Shown: positions 46,966-55,744, numbered from the stretch's first letter. The stretch is DNA of 56,865 bases from Paludibacteraceae bacterium (GCA_016283095.1 JAEEMG010000055.1:1-56865); one strand, 5' to 3'. A program made the numbers and translations. Notes: a model not told the origin generated them from the sequence alone.

Positions 46966-47831
46966 AACGAATTCTAATCATAATAACATTATTGATTAAC
47001 AACATTTTTGCTTTTTCTCAACAAATGAGCATATGCGATAGTATGCAAGGTTTGTGGATGATTGAAGACGAGTATAAATTACTGTATGATTCCGCTTCTG
47101 CCGCAAATATCAAAAGCAATGTTTATGAGACGTTGGGAGATTACCGAACTTATTACATCTTAGTGAAAGATGATCATATGTTGGTGATGAATTTCTTGAG
47201 ATTCATACGAAATGCTGAAAAGAAGGAGTTTGATTATCAGCAAGAGAATACTGCAAGTTACCAATTCATGTTTGTCAAAGACTCATATCTAAAGGATGAT
47301 ACTATTCCTGGTGATTTTTTGTTTAAAGGTGATATGGAAGATGTCAATTCTAATGCTATAATGACTTTCCGACAAGGTTATAATTTTAAAACTGACAGAA
47401 TCCGACGAAACAATGTAAATGTCTCATCTATCTCTTGTACAAATGGATATTTGAATTGGTCTCTTCCTGAAGACGGTTGGGCCTATCAAGGAAACTACAA
47501 AAATGTCGAATTCGTTGAATTACCAGGTTATTTCCTTAATGGATTATTCAATTATTCCGTCGCGACAAAAAAAGATTACTTTACAAAGTATCTAGGTAAG
47601 AAAATTGGTGTGATTTTTGATAAAAACAGAACAGAATACAAGGATTTTGATATCATTGCCGCTTCTAAATTCAGACATGTTGTTATCACAGAAGAAACTG
47701 ACTCCACATATCATGTCGCGCCTCTTGGCGAAAGTATGATTGAAGAAGGCTGGATAAAGAAAGAAGATGTGAAGTTGTTGAGAGATATGATTTTATATAA
47801 AGACGCGACATTGCAACGTCTTGACAAATAA
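46962..47831 (+). CDS. Secreted protein, novel paralogous family, member 2
   Basis: The 289-residue product starts with a signal peptide (1-19, FAFSQ) and has the same landmarks as member 1: SMQGLWMIED, GDYRTYYILVKDD, MEDVNSNAIMTFRQGY, LFNYSVATKKDYFTKYLGKK and YHVAPLGESMIEEGWIKKEDVKLLRDMIL. It overlaps member 1 by four bases, so both are made from one mRNA, presumably in equal amounts and acting together. The overall identity is moderate, so the duplication is old. No catalytic motif is apparent. Confidence 0.7.
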   Translation: MKRILIIITLLINNIFAFSQQMSICDSMQGLWMIEDEYKLLYDSASAANIKSNVYETLGDYRTYYILVKDDHMLVMNFLRFIRNAEKKEFDYQQENTASYQFMFVKDSYLKDDTIPGDFLFKGDMEDVNSNAIMTFRQGYNFKTDRIRRNNVNVSSISCTNGYLNWSLPEDGWAYQGNYKNVEFVELPGYFLNGLFNYSVATKKDYFTKYLGKKIGVIFDKNRTEYKDFDIIAASKFRHVVITEETDSTYHVAPLGESMIEEGWIKKEDVKLLRDMILYKDATLQRLDK

Positions 47832-48208
47832 TTAGGAACATATAAAGAATGCTTGTGGAGACACTGCATCGCCACGTCTCAATGAATATAATTACGACAA
47901 TAATTAACGTGAGTCCGACGAATTTTAATCTTCAAATTCGCAGTAACGAACAATCATAAAAAGAAATGCTTTTTTCCACTTTATTACCTCTTTTTCTCAT
48001 AAAAAGGCGTAGTCTTTCTCCATTAACTTTGTGTCTCTGTGGGTTTATTAAATTTTGTGTGCTCGCCTACGGCTCGCACTAAGGAGGGGGTTAGGGCGTT
48101 CCGCCCTTAACAATCCTCATTTTTCTCCTACTATTATTTTCGTCGAATTGACATTATTTATTATTGACGGTCGAAAATGACTCTAAAATTGTCATTTTGT
48201 TGAAAAAT
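47832..48208. other. Gene-free stretch with hairpins and a dispersed-repeat look
   Basis: No open frame of note. At 47858-47880 a degenerate GAGAC...GTCTC hairpin recalls the terminators at 4170 and 22697 and may end the two-gene operon. At 48060-48111 GTGC...GCAC and GTTAGGGCG...CGCCCTTAAC hairpins lie in a GC-rich patch (GGAGGGGGTTAGGGCG) that differs from the AT-rich surroundings. The rest is AT-rich and shows nothing more. Confidence 0.6.
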
Positions 48209-48240
48209 TTTGCATAAAAAAAAGCATTTATTTATTTTTG
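48209..48240 (+). promoter_or_regulatory. Consensus promoter with a long leader
   Basis: TTTG at 48209-48212 and TATTTTTG at 48233-48240 are 20 nt apart, a full match. A CCGAT...ATCGG hairpin begins at once (48241-48256). The start codon is at 48388, so the leader is about 140 nt, longer than usual here. Confidence 0.75.
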
Positions 48241-48387
48241 CCGATGTCTGAATCGGTTTGCATCGTTTTAATGAATATTACTAACACATTAATAATCAAT
48301 TAATCGTACAAGCCTTAAAACTCTCAATAAATATTCAAAAATACACACTATTTATTTAGATAAATTGCGAAACTTAATAACATAAAC

Positions 48388-48891
48388 ATGAAAAACTTAA
48401 AGCTAATTATTCTCATTGCATTCGGTAGTGTCATCGGATGTGTGAATGTTTGGGCTGAAAAACCCTCCGCACAAATCACGGTTGAGACGTCTGGTCGTAC
48501 ACAGCAGACGATCAGCATGTATGAGTCGGGCAAAATGTATTTTTCAGGTGATTTTTTAGTGTTTGAGTCGTCAGCAGAATCAAACCAGAATCCTGTCAAA
48601 ATTGATTTGAAAGAGATCGAAAAACTTTTATTCTCCGCTGGTGATGCGTCAAAAGTGGCTGATGCTTTGTATGTGTCATCATTTAATGTTTCACCTAATC
48701 CAGCAAAAGATTTCATCACTCTTCAGTTTCCTTTTGATGAGGAGCGTCCATATTCTATTTGCGACATGAGAGGTAATATTGTAAAGTCTGGCTCCGTAAG
48801 CAGTGGTGAAAAGATAAATGTGGAATCCCTTTCCGCAGGTATGTATTTGATCAATATAGGTAATATGTATATTAAATTCAACAAGATATGA
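48388..48891 (+). CDS. Small secreted protein with T9SS type A sorting domain
   Basis: The 167-residue product has a signal peptide (1-23, VNVWA), then a short beta module (ITVETSGRTQQTISMYESGK...IEKLLFS) like that of several other secreted proteins in this window, and a full type A sorting domain in the last 80 residues (FNVSPNPAKDFITLQF, SICDMRGNIVKSG, SLSAGMYLINIG). There is no enzymatic part. It overlaps the carbohydrate-binding gene by four bases. It may help that partner reach or stay at the surface, since the partner lacks a clear sorting domain. Confidence 0.8.
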   Translation: MKNLKLIILIAFGSVIGCVNVWAEKPSAQITVETSGRTQQTISMYESGKMYFSGDFLVFESSAESNQNPVKIDLKEIEKLLFSAGDASKVADALYVSSFNVSPNPAKDFITLQFPFDEERPYSICDMRGNIVKSGSVSSGEKINVESLSAGMYLINIGNMYIKFNKI

Positions 48892-51512
48892 AAAGGTTTT
48901 CTATTCTCTTATTTGCGTTCTTTTTAGGCCTGTTGTTGTGGGCGGAAAGATCTATCATTTTTTATTTGGGTAATGATGAGAAAGAGAGTGTCAAGATCTC
49001 AGATGTTGATACAGTGCGTTTTAAGGATGGAAAGATCTTGGTTGAAGGAAAAAATAAAAAGTCTTACGATATTTCTGATGTAGACAGCGCGACATTTGAT
49101 TTAGGCTCAAAAGACACAGTGTTTATCACATACAATAATAATTCTGTGGTTGTTGATAACCCATTTGGAGCAGATGCAATTGAGACGCAGACGAATGATG
49201 CTCACGTCTCATTGATTTCTCATGTCGGTAAGAAAGGAGTGGTTTATTATTTGTCAGGCTCATCGTCGGATGGTGTGTTTGAATTAACTCCAGACAAGTC
49301 GTATACATTGGTGTTTGACAATCTTTCTCTTTCCGGACAGCAAGCCCCTATCGTTCTTAACAAAGGTTTGAATGACGAATCGTATGCGGCGACTGTTCAT
49401 TTGAGAGGTAAATCAGAATTGTCGGATGGCACAGAAAACAATTTGAAATCAGCTATTTATACAAAATCTAAACTTAAAATCAGTCAAGACAGTTCGGCAA
49501 GAGAGGGAGAGTTGACAATACGAGGAAACAAACAGCATGCCATTAATTCTTCGAAAAAAATTGAGATCTATAGTGGAACTGTGATCATTGATCAGGCGGA
49601 AGGCGACGGAATTAACGCAGATGGTTTGGAATTTTATGGAGGAAAATTGTCTATAAAGGATACGAAGGGCGACGGCATTGATTGTAGTGAATGGATATTC
49701 ATCCAGGATGGAGAATTATCTTTTAACGTCTCTTCTGATGATAAAAAAGGTTTGAAATGTGATAGCATCATAGAAATCAAAGGCGGAAATATAAATGTTG
49801 AAGTGACTGGTAAAGGATCCAAGGCTCTAAAAGCTAAGAAGAAAGTGCAGTTCATAGGAGGTGACTTGTCTGTATCTCTTGACGCTAAAGAACCATTTGT
49901 CGGCACAGACAATGATTATGGGTACAACGCTGCGATTGCATGTGACGGAGACATTTGGATTGGAGATTCTGGTAAATTGCAGGTTAAAGGATCTGGAATC
50001 GCTGCCAAAGGAATAAATTGTGACGCGAATGTTACTATCAGCGGAGGAACTTGTACGATCGACCTTACTGGTACGCATTATGACGAGACTGCAAACAAGG
50101 ACACTGTTTCTTGTATGGGTATCAAGTGTGATGGAAATGTGACAATCTCAGGAGGAAAGCAAACAATCAAGATCGGTGTCGACGCAAAACTGGCTAAGGG
50201 TATCAAGGCAGACGGTGATCTGACAATCACAGACGGAGAGTTGACAATAGATGTGAAAGGTGGATATTTCATCACTAAAGATGGTGGTTCTGGTGGACAA
50301 TCACAAGGCGGCCAATCACAAGGAGGATGGAATCCTGGCGGTTGGAACCAAGGAGGATGGAATTGGAACATGGGTGGAAGCTCAAAACCAGATTACGAAT
50401 ATGCGACGTCGAAAGCTATCAAGGTGGAAGGCGACGTCACGATTACAGGAGGCGACAACAAACTTTCTGCTTCGTCAGGTAAAGGTTTGATTTGTGATGG
50501 AAACATCGTATTAGGACGTGAAAACGGAAATGACAATGATTTTGTCCTTTCCATCAGCGCGGGCAGCAGAGATGGAGAAAAATATGTCATTGCAGGAAAT
50601 ACAATTGAGATGGAGCGAACAAAGTATCATGGATATCCTAAGGGAATCAAAGCTGGCAAATCTATTGTGATCAACAGCGGAACGATTGATATCTATGCAT
50701 TTGATACTGGTATTTTGGCACCTGAGGTTAAAATTAACGGTGGAGATATCGAAGTGGATGCACCATATGATCAGGGAGTCTTTGGAAAAGAGAAACTTGA
50801 GATCATGGGTGGAGATCTAAGAGTGTTGTCGTCATATGAAGCATTGTCTGGAGCTATCATCAGATTAGGTGGCGATAGCAAGACATACGTTGTGGCGGAT
50901 GACGATGCTTGGAATGCCACAGATGGCAATGAGAGTTCTAAGAGTGTACATATATATGTGGAAGGTGGATTGCATTATGCACAGTGTATGGGAGACGGAT
51001 TGGATTCTAACGGAGACATGATAGTTTCTGGTGGTATCACAGTGGTGGCGCAGAGTCATTCTCTAAACTCTCCATTGGACACAGATACAGGATGGAAACA
51101 CCAGGGTGGATTTGTATTTGCAGTCGGAGGAAATGGAATGTTCAATGAGTCAATTCCTGTAGAGTCGAAGGGACATATCTATAGCAGTGACATCTCATTG
51201 TCTAAGGATCAATATATTTTGGTGGCTAATGATGCCGGACAGGTGTTGGCGGTGATCAAGATGCCGTTGGATCCTTTGACTAGCAACAGAAAGAGTGGCG
51301 CCGTATGTGCGTACAATTCTGAAGTGAAGAATTATAAGTTCTATGTTGGAAACAGCTTCAACGGAGCTATGGATTATTTCGATGGACGTTTCGGCATGTA
51401 CACTCCGGCACAAAATTTCAGCATCAACGGTTTCACCAGCTATCAGGTCAGCACACAGACTGGTAATGGTAGTGCCTTCGGTGGTGGAGGCGGTGGCGGA
51501 TTCCAGTGGTAA
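48888..51512 (+). CDS. Cthe_2159-like beta-helix carbohydrate-binding protein
   Basis: The 874-residue product has a signal peptide (1-19), the short module ISDVDTVRFKDG...ISDVDSATFD and then a long right-handed beta-helix. The repeats read KIEIYSGTVIID, LEFYGGKLSIKD, IEIKGGNINVEV, VTISGGTCTIDL, LTITDGELTID, as in the carbohydrate-binding domain family of Cthe_2159 (PF14262), which binds acidic polysaccharides such as pectin. GDGINADG and GDGIDCSE turns may bind calcium. A Gly/Gln/Trp-rich insert (about 463-495) interrupts the helix, and the tail is Gly-rich (GGGGGGGFQW). The partner gene upstream is overlapped by four bases. Confidence 0.85.
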   Translation: MKRFSILLFAFFLGLLLWAERSIIFYLGNDEKESVKISDVDTVRFKDGKILVEGKNKKSYDISDVDSATFDLGSKDTVFITYNNNSVVVDNPFGADAIETQTNDAHVSLISHVGKKGVVYYLSGSSSDGVFELTPDKSYTLVFDNLSLSGQQAPIVLNKGLNDESYAATVHLRGKSELSDGTENNLKSAIYTKSKLKISQDSSAREGELTIRGNKQHAINSSKKIEIYSGTVIIDQAEGDGINADGLEFYGGKLSIKDTKGDGIDCSEWIFIQDGELSFNVSSDDKKGLKCDSIIEIKGGNINVEVTGKGSKALKAKKKVQFIGGDLSVSLDAKEPFVGTDNDYGYNAAIACDGDIWIGDSGKLQVKGSGIAAKGINCDANVTISGGTCTIDLTGTHYDETANKDTVSCMGIKCDGNVTISGGKQTIKIGVDAKLAKGIKADGDLTITDGELTIDVKGGYFITKDGGSGGQSQGGQSQGGWNPGGWNQGGWNWNMGGSSKPDYEYATSKAIKVEGDVTITGGDNKLSASSGKGLICDGNIVLGRENGNDNDFVLSISAGSRDGEKYVIAGNTIEMERTKYHGYPKGIKAGKSIVINSGTIDIYAFDTGILAPEVKINGGDIEVDAPYDQGVFGKEKLEIMGGDLRVLSSYEALSGAIIRLGGDSKTYVVADDDAWNATDGNESSKSVHIYVEGGLHYAQCMGDGLDSNGDMIVSGGITVVAQSHSLNSPLDTDTGWKHQGGFVFAVGGNGMFNESIPVESKGHIYSSDISLSKDQYILVANDAGQVLAVIKMPLDPLTSNRKSGAVCAYNSEVKNYKFYVGNSFNGAMDYFDGRFGMYTPAQNFSINGFTSYQVSTQTGNGSAFGGGGGGGFQW

Positions 51513-51524
51513 AAAAGATTTATG

Positions 51525-51568
51525 AAAATGAAGGGAAGACGGTTTGTTTTCCCTTCATTTTGTTTTTT
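51525..51568 (+). terminator. Terminator after the carbohydrate-binding protein gene
   Basis: AAAATGAAGGGAA (51525-51537) pairs with TTCCCTTCATTTT (51549-51561), followed by GTTTTTTT. It is a 13-bp perfect stem. Confidence 0.92.
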
Positions 51569-51732
51569 TCGACGCTACAGCATCTAAACCAACATCTAAA
51601 AAAGGACGCATTTGTATTACAGACGAAAATGAATCATCCTATTATGTGAAACCTCTTGGAAGCAGTAATGTCAAAGAAGGTTGGGGGAATAAGAAAGATG
51701 TGAAGTTGTTGAGGATTATGGTAAAAAAGTGA
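51568..51732 (+). pseudogene. 3' fragment of the novel secreted family
   Basis: This piece encodes only the end of a family member (SKKGRICITDENESS, YYVKPLGSSNVKEGWGNKKDVKLL) with no start or body. It is very similar to the last 50 codons of the gene at 53055-53873. It sits right behind the terminator at 51525-51568, so it is silent. The following stretch up to 51861 shows no gene, only a short run that in one frame reads SGDNTYNNRIEISG and may be another relic. Confidence 0.8.
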
Positions 51733-51861
51733 TGGCGTCATCTTTGTATGTGGATTCTCATATTCTCAGGTGGAATGCAAAATTTCCGGCGACAACACTT
51801 ACAACAATCGTATAGAAATTTCTGGGTTGATGGGTTAAAGGTTAGTGATTATAGAATGATA

Positions 51862-51896
51862 AAAACGCCATTACGGGTTATCCGCAATGGCGTTTT
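51862..51896 (-). terminator. Terminator of the esterase gene
   Basis: AAAACGCCATT (51862-51872) pairs with AATGGCGTTTT (51886-51896), an 11-bp perfect stem with a 13-nt loop. On the minus strand the stem itself ends in TTTT and then TATCATTC follows. Confidence 0.85.
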
Positions 51897-51918
51897 ATAT
51901 TTTCAAACAAGACCAATC

Positions 51919-52929
51919 TTATTTTGCTGGGAAAATATGATTGATGAAGTTATACATGTGAGGACCTACACTGTCAGGACCATGTCCTGTACCGTTGATC
52001 TTATGCCATACGTGATCCACTCCGTTAGTAGTCAGGATGTTGTGGTACGACTCTGGGAAATTGCCGACGGTAGTGTCGTTAGTTCCTCCAGAAATCAACA
52101 GGATATAAGGTAATGGTTTGCCATCAGGAATTTTGAAATCAGCTTCGTTTGGAATTGTTCCTGGATGATTCATATACATATCCTGACCAGGAGTGATACC
52201 AGGGGCTGGACATGCTCCACCTACGTATCCGAAGATATCAGTGTTTTGTGTTCCGATGTACAAAGCCTCACGTCCTCCCATAGAGAAACCAGTGATAGCC
52301 ATGTTCTCACGTCCTTCTGCCACAGAATAATTTTCTTTCAACCAAGGGATCAAGTCGTTCTTGATATCCTCTTGGAATGCGTCATAAGCTTTTGTCACCT
52401 CCAAATTGATACCTGACGGACTATTCATCGTCTTGCTTGTGAACATCTGAGGATAGACCACAATCATTTCCCTGATTTTTCCTTTTCCGAGAGCATCAGC
52501 GATTGTCTCGCTCACTGTAAAACCATTTGTCAAGTCATTCTCACTTCCCATGATTCCGTGAAGCACAAACAAAACCGGATACTTCTTGCTTGGATCATAG
52601 TTGTCTGGAACTTGTACATTGACTCCCTTTTCTTTGTTGGCTGTAGTTGAAAAATAGGTCTTATGTTCAGTTTTACCATAAGATCCACTTACGCTAGGAG
52701 CTCTCTCAACCAAATCATCACGCAACTGTTGCATAGTGACATTCGGATCTATCTCATCTCCCGGATTCACATTAGATTGAGGCTTGTTGAAAGTGATGCT
52801 GTCAACAGACGCAATTTCATACTCCACAAAACTTCCGTCTTTCTTGCAGACATAAATCTTTTGGTCTTGGGCTGCCGCAGATGCCATTATAGACATCAAA
52901 GCCAAAATTGTAAAAAATCTCTTTTTCAT
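51919..52929 (-). CDS. Secreted CE1-type esterase (feruloyl/acetyl-xylan esterase-like)
   Basis: The 336-residue enzyme has a signal peptide (1-20, ASAAA), then the short module KIYVCKKDGSFVEYEIASVD-SITF seen in other secreted proteins here, and an alpha/beta hydrolase of the Esterase_D/CE1 type (about 85-336). The catalytic triad can be seen: Ser216 in GFSMGG, Asp285 in GGTND and His316 in GTGHG. VLFVLHGIMGS holds the oxyanion region. Such enzymes remove ferulate or acetate from plant xylan; the exact ester is unknown. It lacks a T9SS tail. It is divergent from the family member at 53055. Confidence 0.88.
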   Translation of the reverse strand: MKKRFFTILALMSIMASAAAQDQKIYVCKKDGSFVEYEIASVDSITFNKPQSNVNPGDEIDPNVTMQQLRDDLVERAPSVSGSYGKTEHKTYFSTTANKEKGVNVQVPDNYDPSKKYPVLFVLHGIMGSENDLTNGFTVSETIADALGKGKIREMIVVYPQMFTSKTMNSPSGINLEVTKAYDAFQEDIKNDLIPWLKENYSVAEGRENMAITGFSMGGREALYIGTQNTDIFGYVGGACPAPGITPGQDMYMNHPGTIPNEADFKIPDGKPLPYILLISGGTNDTTVGNFPESYHNILTTNGVDHVWHKINGTGHGPDSVGPHMYNFINHIFPAK

Positions 52930-52997
52930 GTTATATTGAGTTAATTAGAGTTTAATCCTTATTCAAATATATTCAATTGTGAATAAAAATGGAAAGA

Positions 52998-53030
52998 ATT
53001 GACACGTTTTTTATTAAAAAACTAATTTTG
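52998..53030 (+). promoter_or_regulatory. Promoter of the third novel-family gene
   Basis: ATTG at 52998-53001 (three of four bases of TTTG) and TAATTTTG at 53023-53030 are 21 nt apart. This places the TTG at 53037 too close to the transcription start and favours the ATG at 53055. Confidence 0.55.
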
Positions 53031-53054
53031 TAGTGTTTGTATAAAGAAGATATC

Positions 53055-53873
53055 ATGAAACATTTTTTATTCATAATAATGCTATTGCTGAACTTCTCTA
53101 CCTTTTTTGCACAAGAGAATAATCATGATTATATGCAGGGAGTGTGGAATGCTGGAGCAAAATGTATAAAAAATCCTCCTATACATTGCGAAACTAAATT
53201 TGTTTTGATTCATGAAGATGAAATATTTAGTTTTCATTTTTCAAAAGAATATAACTGGAAATATGTTAAAGGTGGTGCTTGGAAATTATTTGGAGTAAAA
53301 GAATACGGTGAAGGTAAAATGTGGGTAGAGAAATCTCAGTTTTTGCTGATAAAAGACAAATATCAGTATGACAAATTCCCTGATGATTTTGTACGTGAAG
53401 AGGTTGAGGATGTGAATTCAAATGTTTTGGCTCTATTTCGTCATGATCGTAGTGAACTTGATTTGAGAGGAGATCGAATCTCAGGTTATAGACCATCATA
53501 TAGATTTAATATAAAAAAATGTTCTAATGATTCTATACATTTGGATTGGTATAATAGTTTTCATGGAAACGGTAGACAAATAGATTTAAAGCGAATAGAT
53601 AATGATTCCCTACCCTCTTATCTATCCGACGGAATATTTAATTATTCTCTCACTTCCCAAAGGGATTATTTCCAGGAGTTTTTTGGCAAAACAGTTGGTG
53701 TGATAAAAGAGAATGATTCCGACGACGATCAAGCATCTAAAAAAAGACGTGTTTTTATCATAGACGAAAATGAATCATCATATTATGTGAAACCGCTGGG
53801 AAGCAGTGAAGTCAAAGAAGGTTGGGTAAATAAGAAAGATGTGAGATTATTGAGAATTATGATTATTGATTAA
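53055..53873 (+). CDS. Secreted protein, novel paralogous family, member 3
   Basis: With the ATG at 53055 the product has 272 residues and a signal peptide (1-19, STFFAQ). It shares YMQGVWNAGA, VEDVNSNVLALFRHD, SLPSYLSDGIFNYSLTSQ, RDYFQEFFGKTVGVI and YYVKPLGSSEVKEGWVNKKDVRLLRIM with members 1 and 2. The GDYRTYY motif of the others is missing. A near-identical 3' fragment lies at 51568-51732. The glutathione peroxidase gene starts 40 bp downstream but has its own possible -7 element (TAATTTTG, 53884-53891). Function unknown. Confidence 0.7.
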   Translation: MKHFLFIIMLLLNFSTFFAQENNHDYMQGVWNAGAKCIKNPPIHCETKFVLIHEDEIFSFHFSKEYNWKYVKGGAWKLFGVKEYGEGKMWVEKSQFLLIKDKYQYDKFPDDFVREEVEDVNSNVLALFRHDRSELDLRGDRISGYRPSYRFNIKKCSNDSIHLDWYNSFHGNGRQIDLKRIDNDSLPSYLSDGIFNYSLTSQRDYFQEFFGKTVGVIKENDSDDDQASKKRRVFIIDENESSYYVKPLGSSEVKEGWVNKKDVRLLRIMIID

Positions 53874-53913
53874 ATAAAATCATTAATTTTGTCTTCAACA
53901 AACAAACTCTAAT

Positions 53914-54504
53914 ATGAAAAGACACTATTTTATTCTTCTAATTATCGTGGTATTGTCCATGATGCTTGCTTTCTATTTTTTTAATGGAACAAGTTCAGAT
54001 TCTACGTCAGAATCATCTTCAGCTACAGTTTATGATTTCACAGTGATTGATAATCAAGGAAAAGAGGTCTCATTATCACGCTACAAAGGCAAAGTGCTTT
54101 TGATTGTGAACACTGCTACACGTTGTGGCCACACACCACAATATGAGGAGTTGCAGCACCTTTATTCCGTCTACAAAGATCAAGGATTTGAGATTCTGGA
54201 TTTTCCATGCAACCAGTTTGCAGAGCAGGCTCCGGAGTCGGATGAAGAGATTCAGCAATTCTGCACGTTGAATTATCACACAGAGTTTCCTCGATTCCAC
54301 AAGATTGACGTGAATGGAGAAAACAAAATCGCCCTTTATGATTATCTTGAACATGCGAATGTGGATGATCCTGCGGCGGACGTGAGCATTGGCTGGAATT
54401 TTACCAAATTTTTGGTTGGCAAAGATGGTAAGGTTATTCGTCGTTTTGAGACAGATCAGAAAAAAGATGTGATAGAGCCAGCAATTATCGATGCTTTGAA
54501 TTGA
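53914..54504 (+). CDS. Glutathione peroxidase-family protein, membrane-anchored or exported
   Basis: The 196-residue product begins with a hydrophobic segment (about 4-24, YFILLIIVVLSMMLAFYFF) that could be an uncleaved signal anchor, then a Ser-rich linker and the thioredoxin-like peroxidase domain. The active site is NTATRCGHTPQYEEL with Cys71 in place of the selenocysteine of animal enzymes; FPCNQFAEQAP and WNFTKFLVGKDG complete the Gln-Trp-Asn signature. Bacterial relatives use thioredoxin as reductant rather than glutathione. It would remove peroxides outside the cytoplasm, where most of its kind act inside. Confidence 0.9.
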   Translation: MKRHYFILLIIVVLSMMLAFYFFNGTSSDSTSESSSATVYDFTVIDNQGKEVSLSRYKGKVLLIVNTATRCGHTPQYEELQHLYSVYKDQGFEILDFPCNQFAEQAPESDEEIQQFCTLNYHTEFPRFHKIDVNGENKIALYDYLEHANVDDPAADVSIGWNFTKFLVGKDGKVIRRFETDQKKDVIEPAIIDALN

Positions 54505-54522
54505 ATTTTTTAAGTACACTAA

Positions 54523-54560
54523 ATCAGCAAGTCCATTTGTGAACTTGCTGATATTTTTAT
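54523..54560 (+). terminator. Terminator after the glutathione peroxidase gene
   Basis: ATCAGCAAGT (54523-54532) pairs with ACTTGCTGAT (54543-54552), followed by ATTTTTATT. Confidence 0.88.
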
Positions 54561-54649
54561 TATAAATGTATTTATCCTTAAGAAAAACAAAACTGCCATT
54601 GGAAATCCAAATTCTATCATGTAAGCAAATGTTAGTCGTATTTTTTTAT

Positions 54650-54657
54650 TATCTTTG
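54650..54657 (+). promoter_or_regulatory. Putative -7 element of the NlpC/P60 gene
   Basis: TATCTTTG at 54650-54657 fully matches TAnnTTTG and is followed by CAA. No clear -33 TTTG lies at the right distance. The ATG at 54728 is about 70 nt further on. Confidence 0.5.
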
Positions 54658-54727
54658 CAATAAGAACTTATTTACAAATTTGGGAATCCGATGTTAATTC
54701 CCTCTTTACTAATACGGAAACGACACA

Positions 54728-55735
54728 ATGACAAAGAGAACAATTTGGCTGGTAATATTGTTGTTTATCACCAATATATGCTCCTTTTCTGCAAACAAAT
54801 TAGATTGGAGCGAAACAAAATATAAGGACATTGACGAATGGATTAAATTTGGAAAGAAACATCTCCGTCGCACATACAGAAACGGTGGTGTAGGTCCGTA
54901 TGCGTTCGATTGTTCTGGTTTCACCATGTATATGTATAAAGAGTTGGGATATGCTCTGCCCCACTCGTCTAGCGCACAGTCTGACCATGGAGAGAAAATC
55001 AAAGCCACTCATGTAAAGCCTGGTGATTTGGTGTTTTACTCTGGTTCTAAAGGCAGTAAAATAGGTCATGTAGGAATTGTGATTGAGGTGACTGACGAAG
55101 ATTTCTCGTTTATCCACGCGTCGCTCAAACAGGGAATCTGCATCGACAAATCCACGCATCCATACTATAAGTCTCGCTACAAGACAGCAAGACGAATCTA
55201 TGATATGTCTTCAGGCAAATCAAAGAAAAGAGATGAAGAAGAGACGTTGCCAGAGCCAACTCCTCAGCCACAGGAGGAGGAACTTGAATTGCCGGGTCAG
55301 ACTACTGATATAGACACTCCGTCAAACGACAACACAGTCGACAATAACAATTCCGTCGACAGCAATAAGCAAACTGTTCATCAAAAGAAGAAGAAAGAGA
55401 GTCGACGTGAGCGTCGCAAGAGAGAGAAGGCTGAAAAGCAACGCCTTGAGAAACAGCGTCTTGAAAAAGAAAAAGCAGATAGAAAAAAGCAGGAGAATGC
55501 TCGCAAGAACACTAATCAGAACACTAAAAAAGAGGTGGTGAAAGAGGACAAGAAAGATTCTCTAAAAAAAGAGGAGCAGCCTGTAGTAACAAAGAAGACT
55601 CACATCGTGGAAAAAGGAGAGACGATGTATAGAATATCAAAAATGGCAGGTCTGACTGTTGATGAACTAAAAGAGTTGAACGGTTTGACTTCCAACGATT
55701 TGAAGATCGGACAAGTGCTGATTATAGAAAAATGA
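54728..55735 (+). CDS. NlpC/P60 endopeptidase with C-terminal LysM
   Basis: The 335-residue enzyme has a signal peptide (1-22) and an NlpC/P60 domain (about 35-160) with Cys62 in FDCSGFTMY, His114 in IGHVGIVIE and His130 in FIHAS, the Cys-His-His set. It would cut peptide stems of peptidoglycan in the periplasm. A long linker (about 165-285) is acidic, then Asn-rich, then strongly basic and coiled (RRERRKREKAEKQRLEKQ). The last 45 residues are a LysM domain (THIVEKGETMYRISKMAG...IGQVLIIE). Two LysM-bearing wall hydrolases thus occur in the window (also at 7573). Confidence 0.92.
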   Translation: MTKRTIWLVILLFITNICSFSANKLDWSETKYKDIDEWIKFGKKHLRRTYRNGGVGPYAFDCSGFTMYMYKELGYALPHSSSAQSDHGEKIKATHVKPGDLVFYSGSKGSKIGHVGIVIEVTDEDFSFIHASLKQGICIDKSTHPYYKSRYKTARRIYDMSSGKSKKRDEEETLPEPTPQPQEEELELPGQTTDIDTPSNDNTVDNNNSVDSNKQTVHQKKKKESRRERRKREKAEKQRLEKQRLEKEKADRKKQENARKNTNQNTKKEVVKEDKKDSLKKEEQPVVTKKTHIVEKGETMYRISKMAGLTVDELKELNGLTSNDLKIGQVLIIEK

Positions 55736-55744
55736 CAAAGTTTT

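Noticed and set aside
54124-54126. Selenocysteine codon in glutathione peroxidase
   Set aside because: The codon is TGT (Cys), not TGA, so no recoding is needed.
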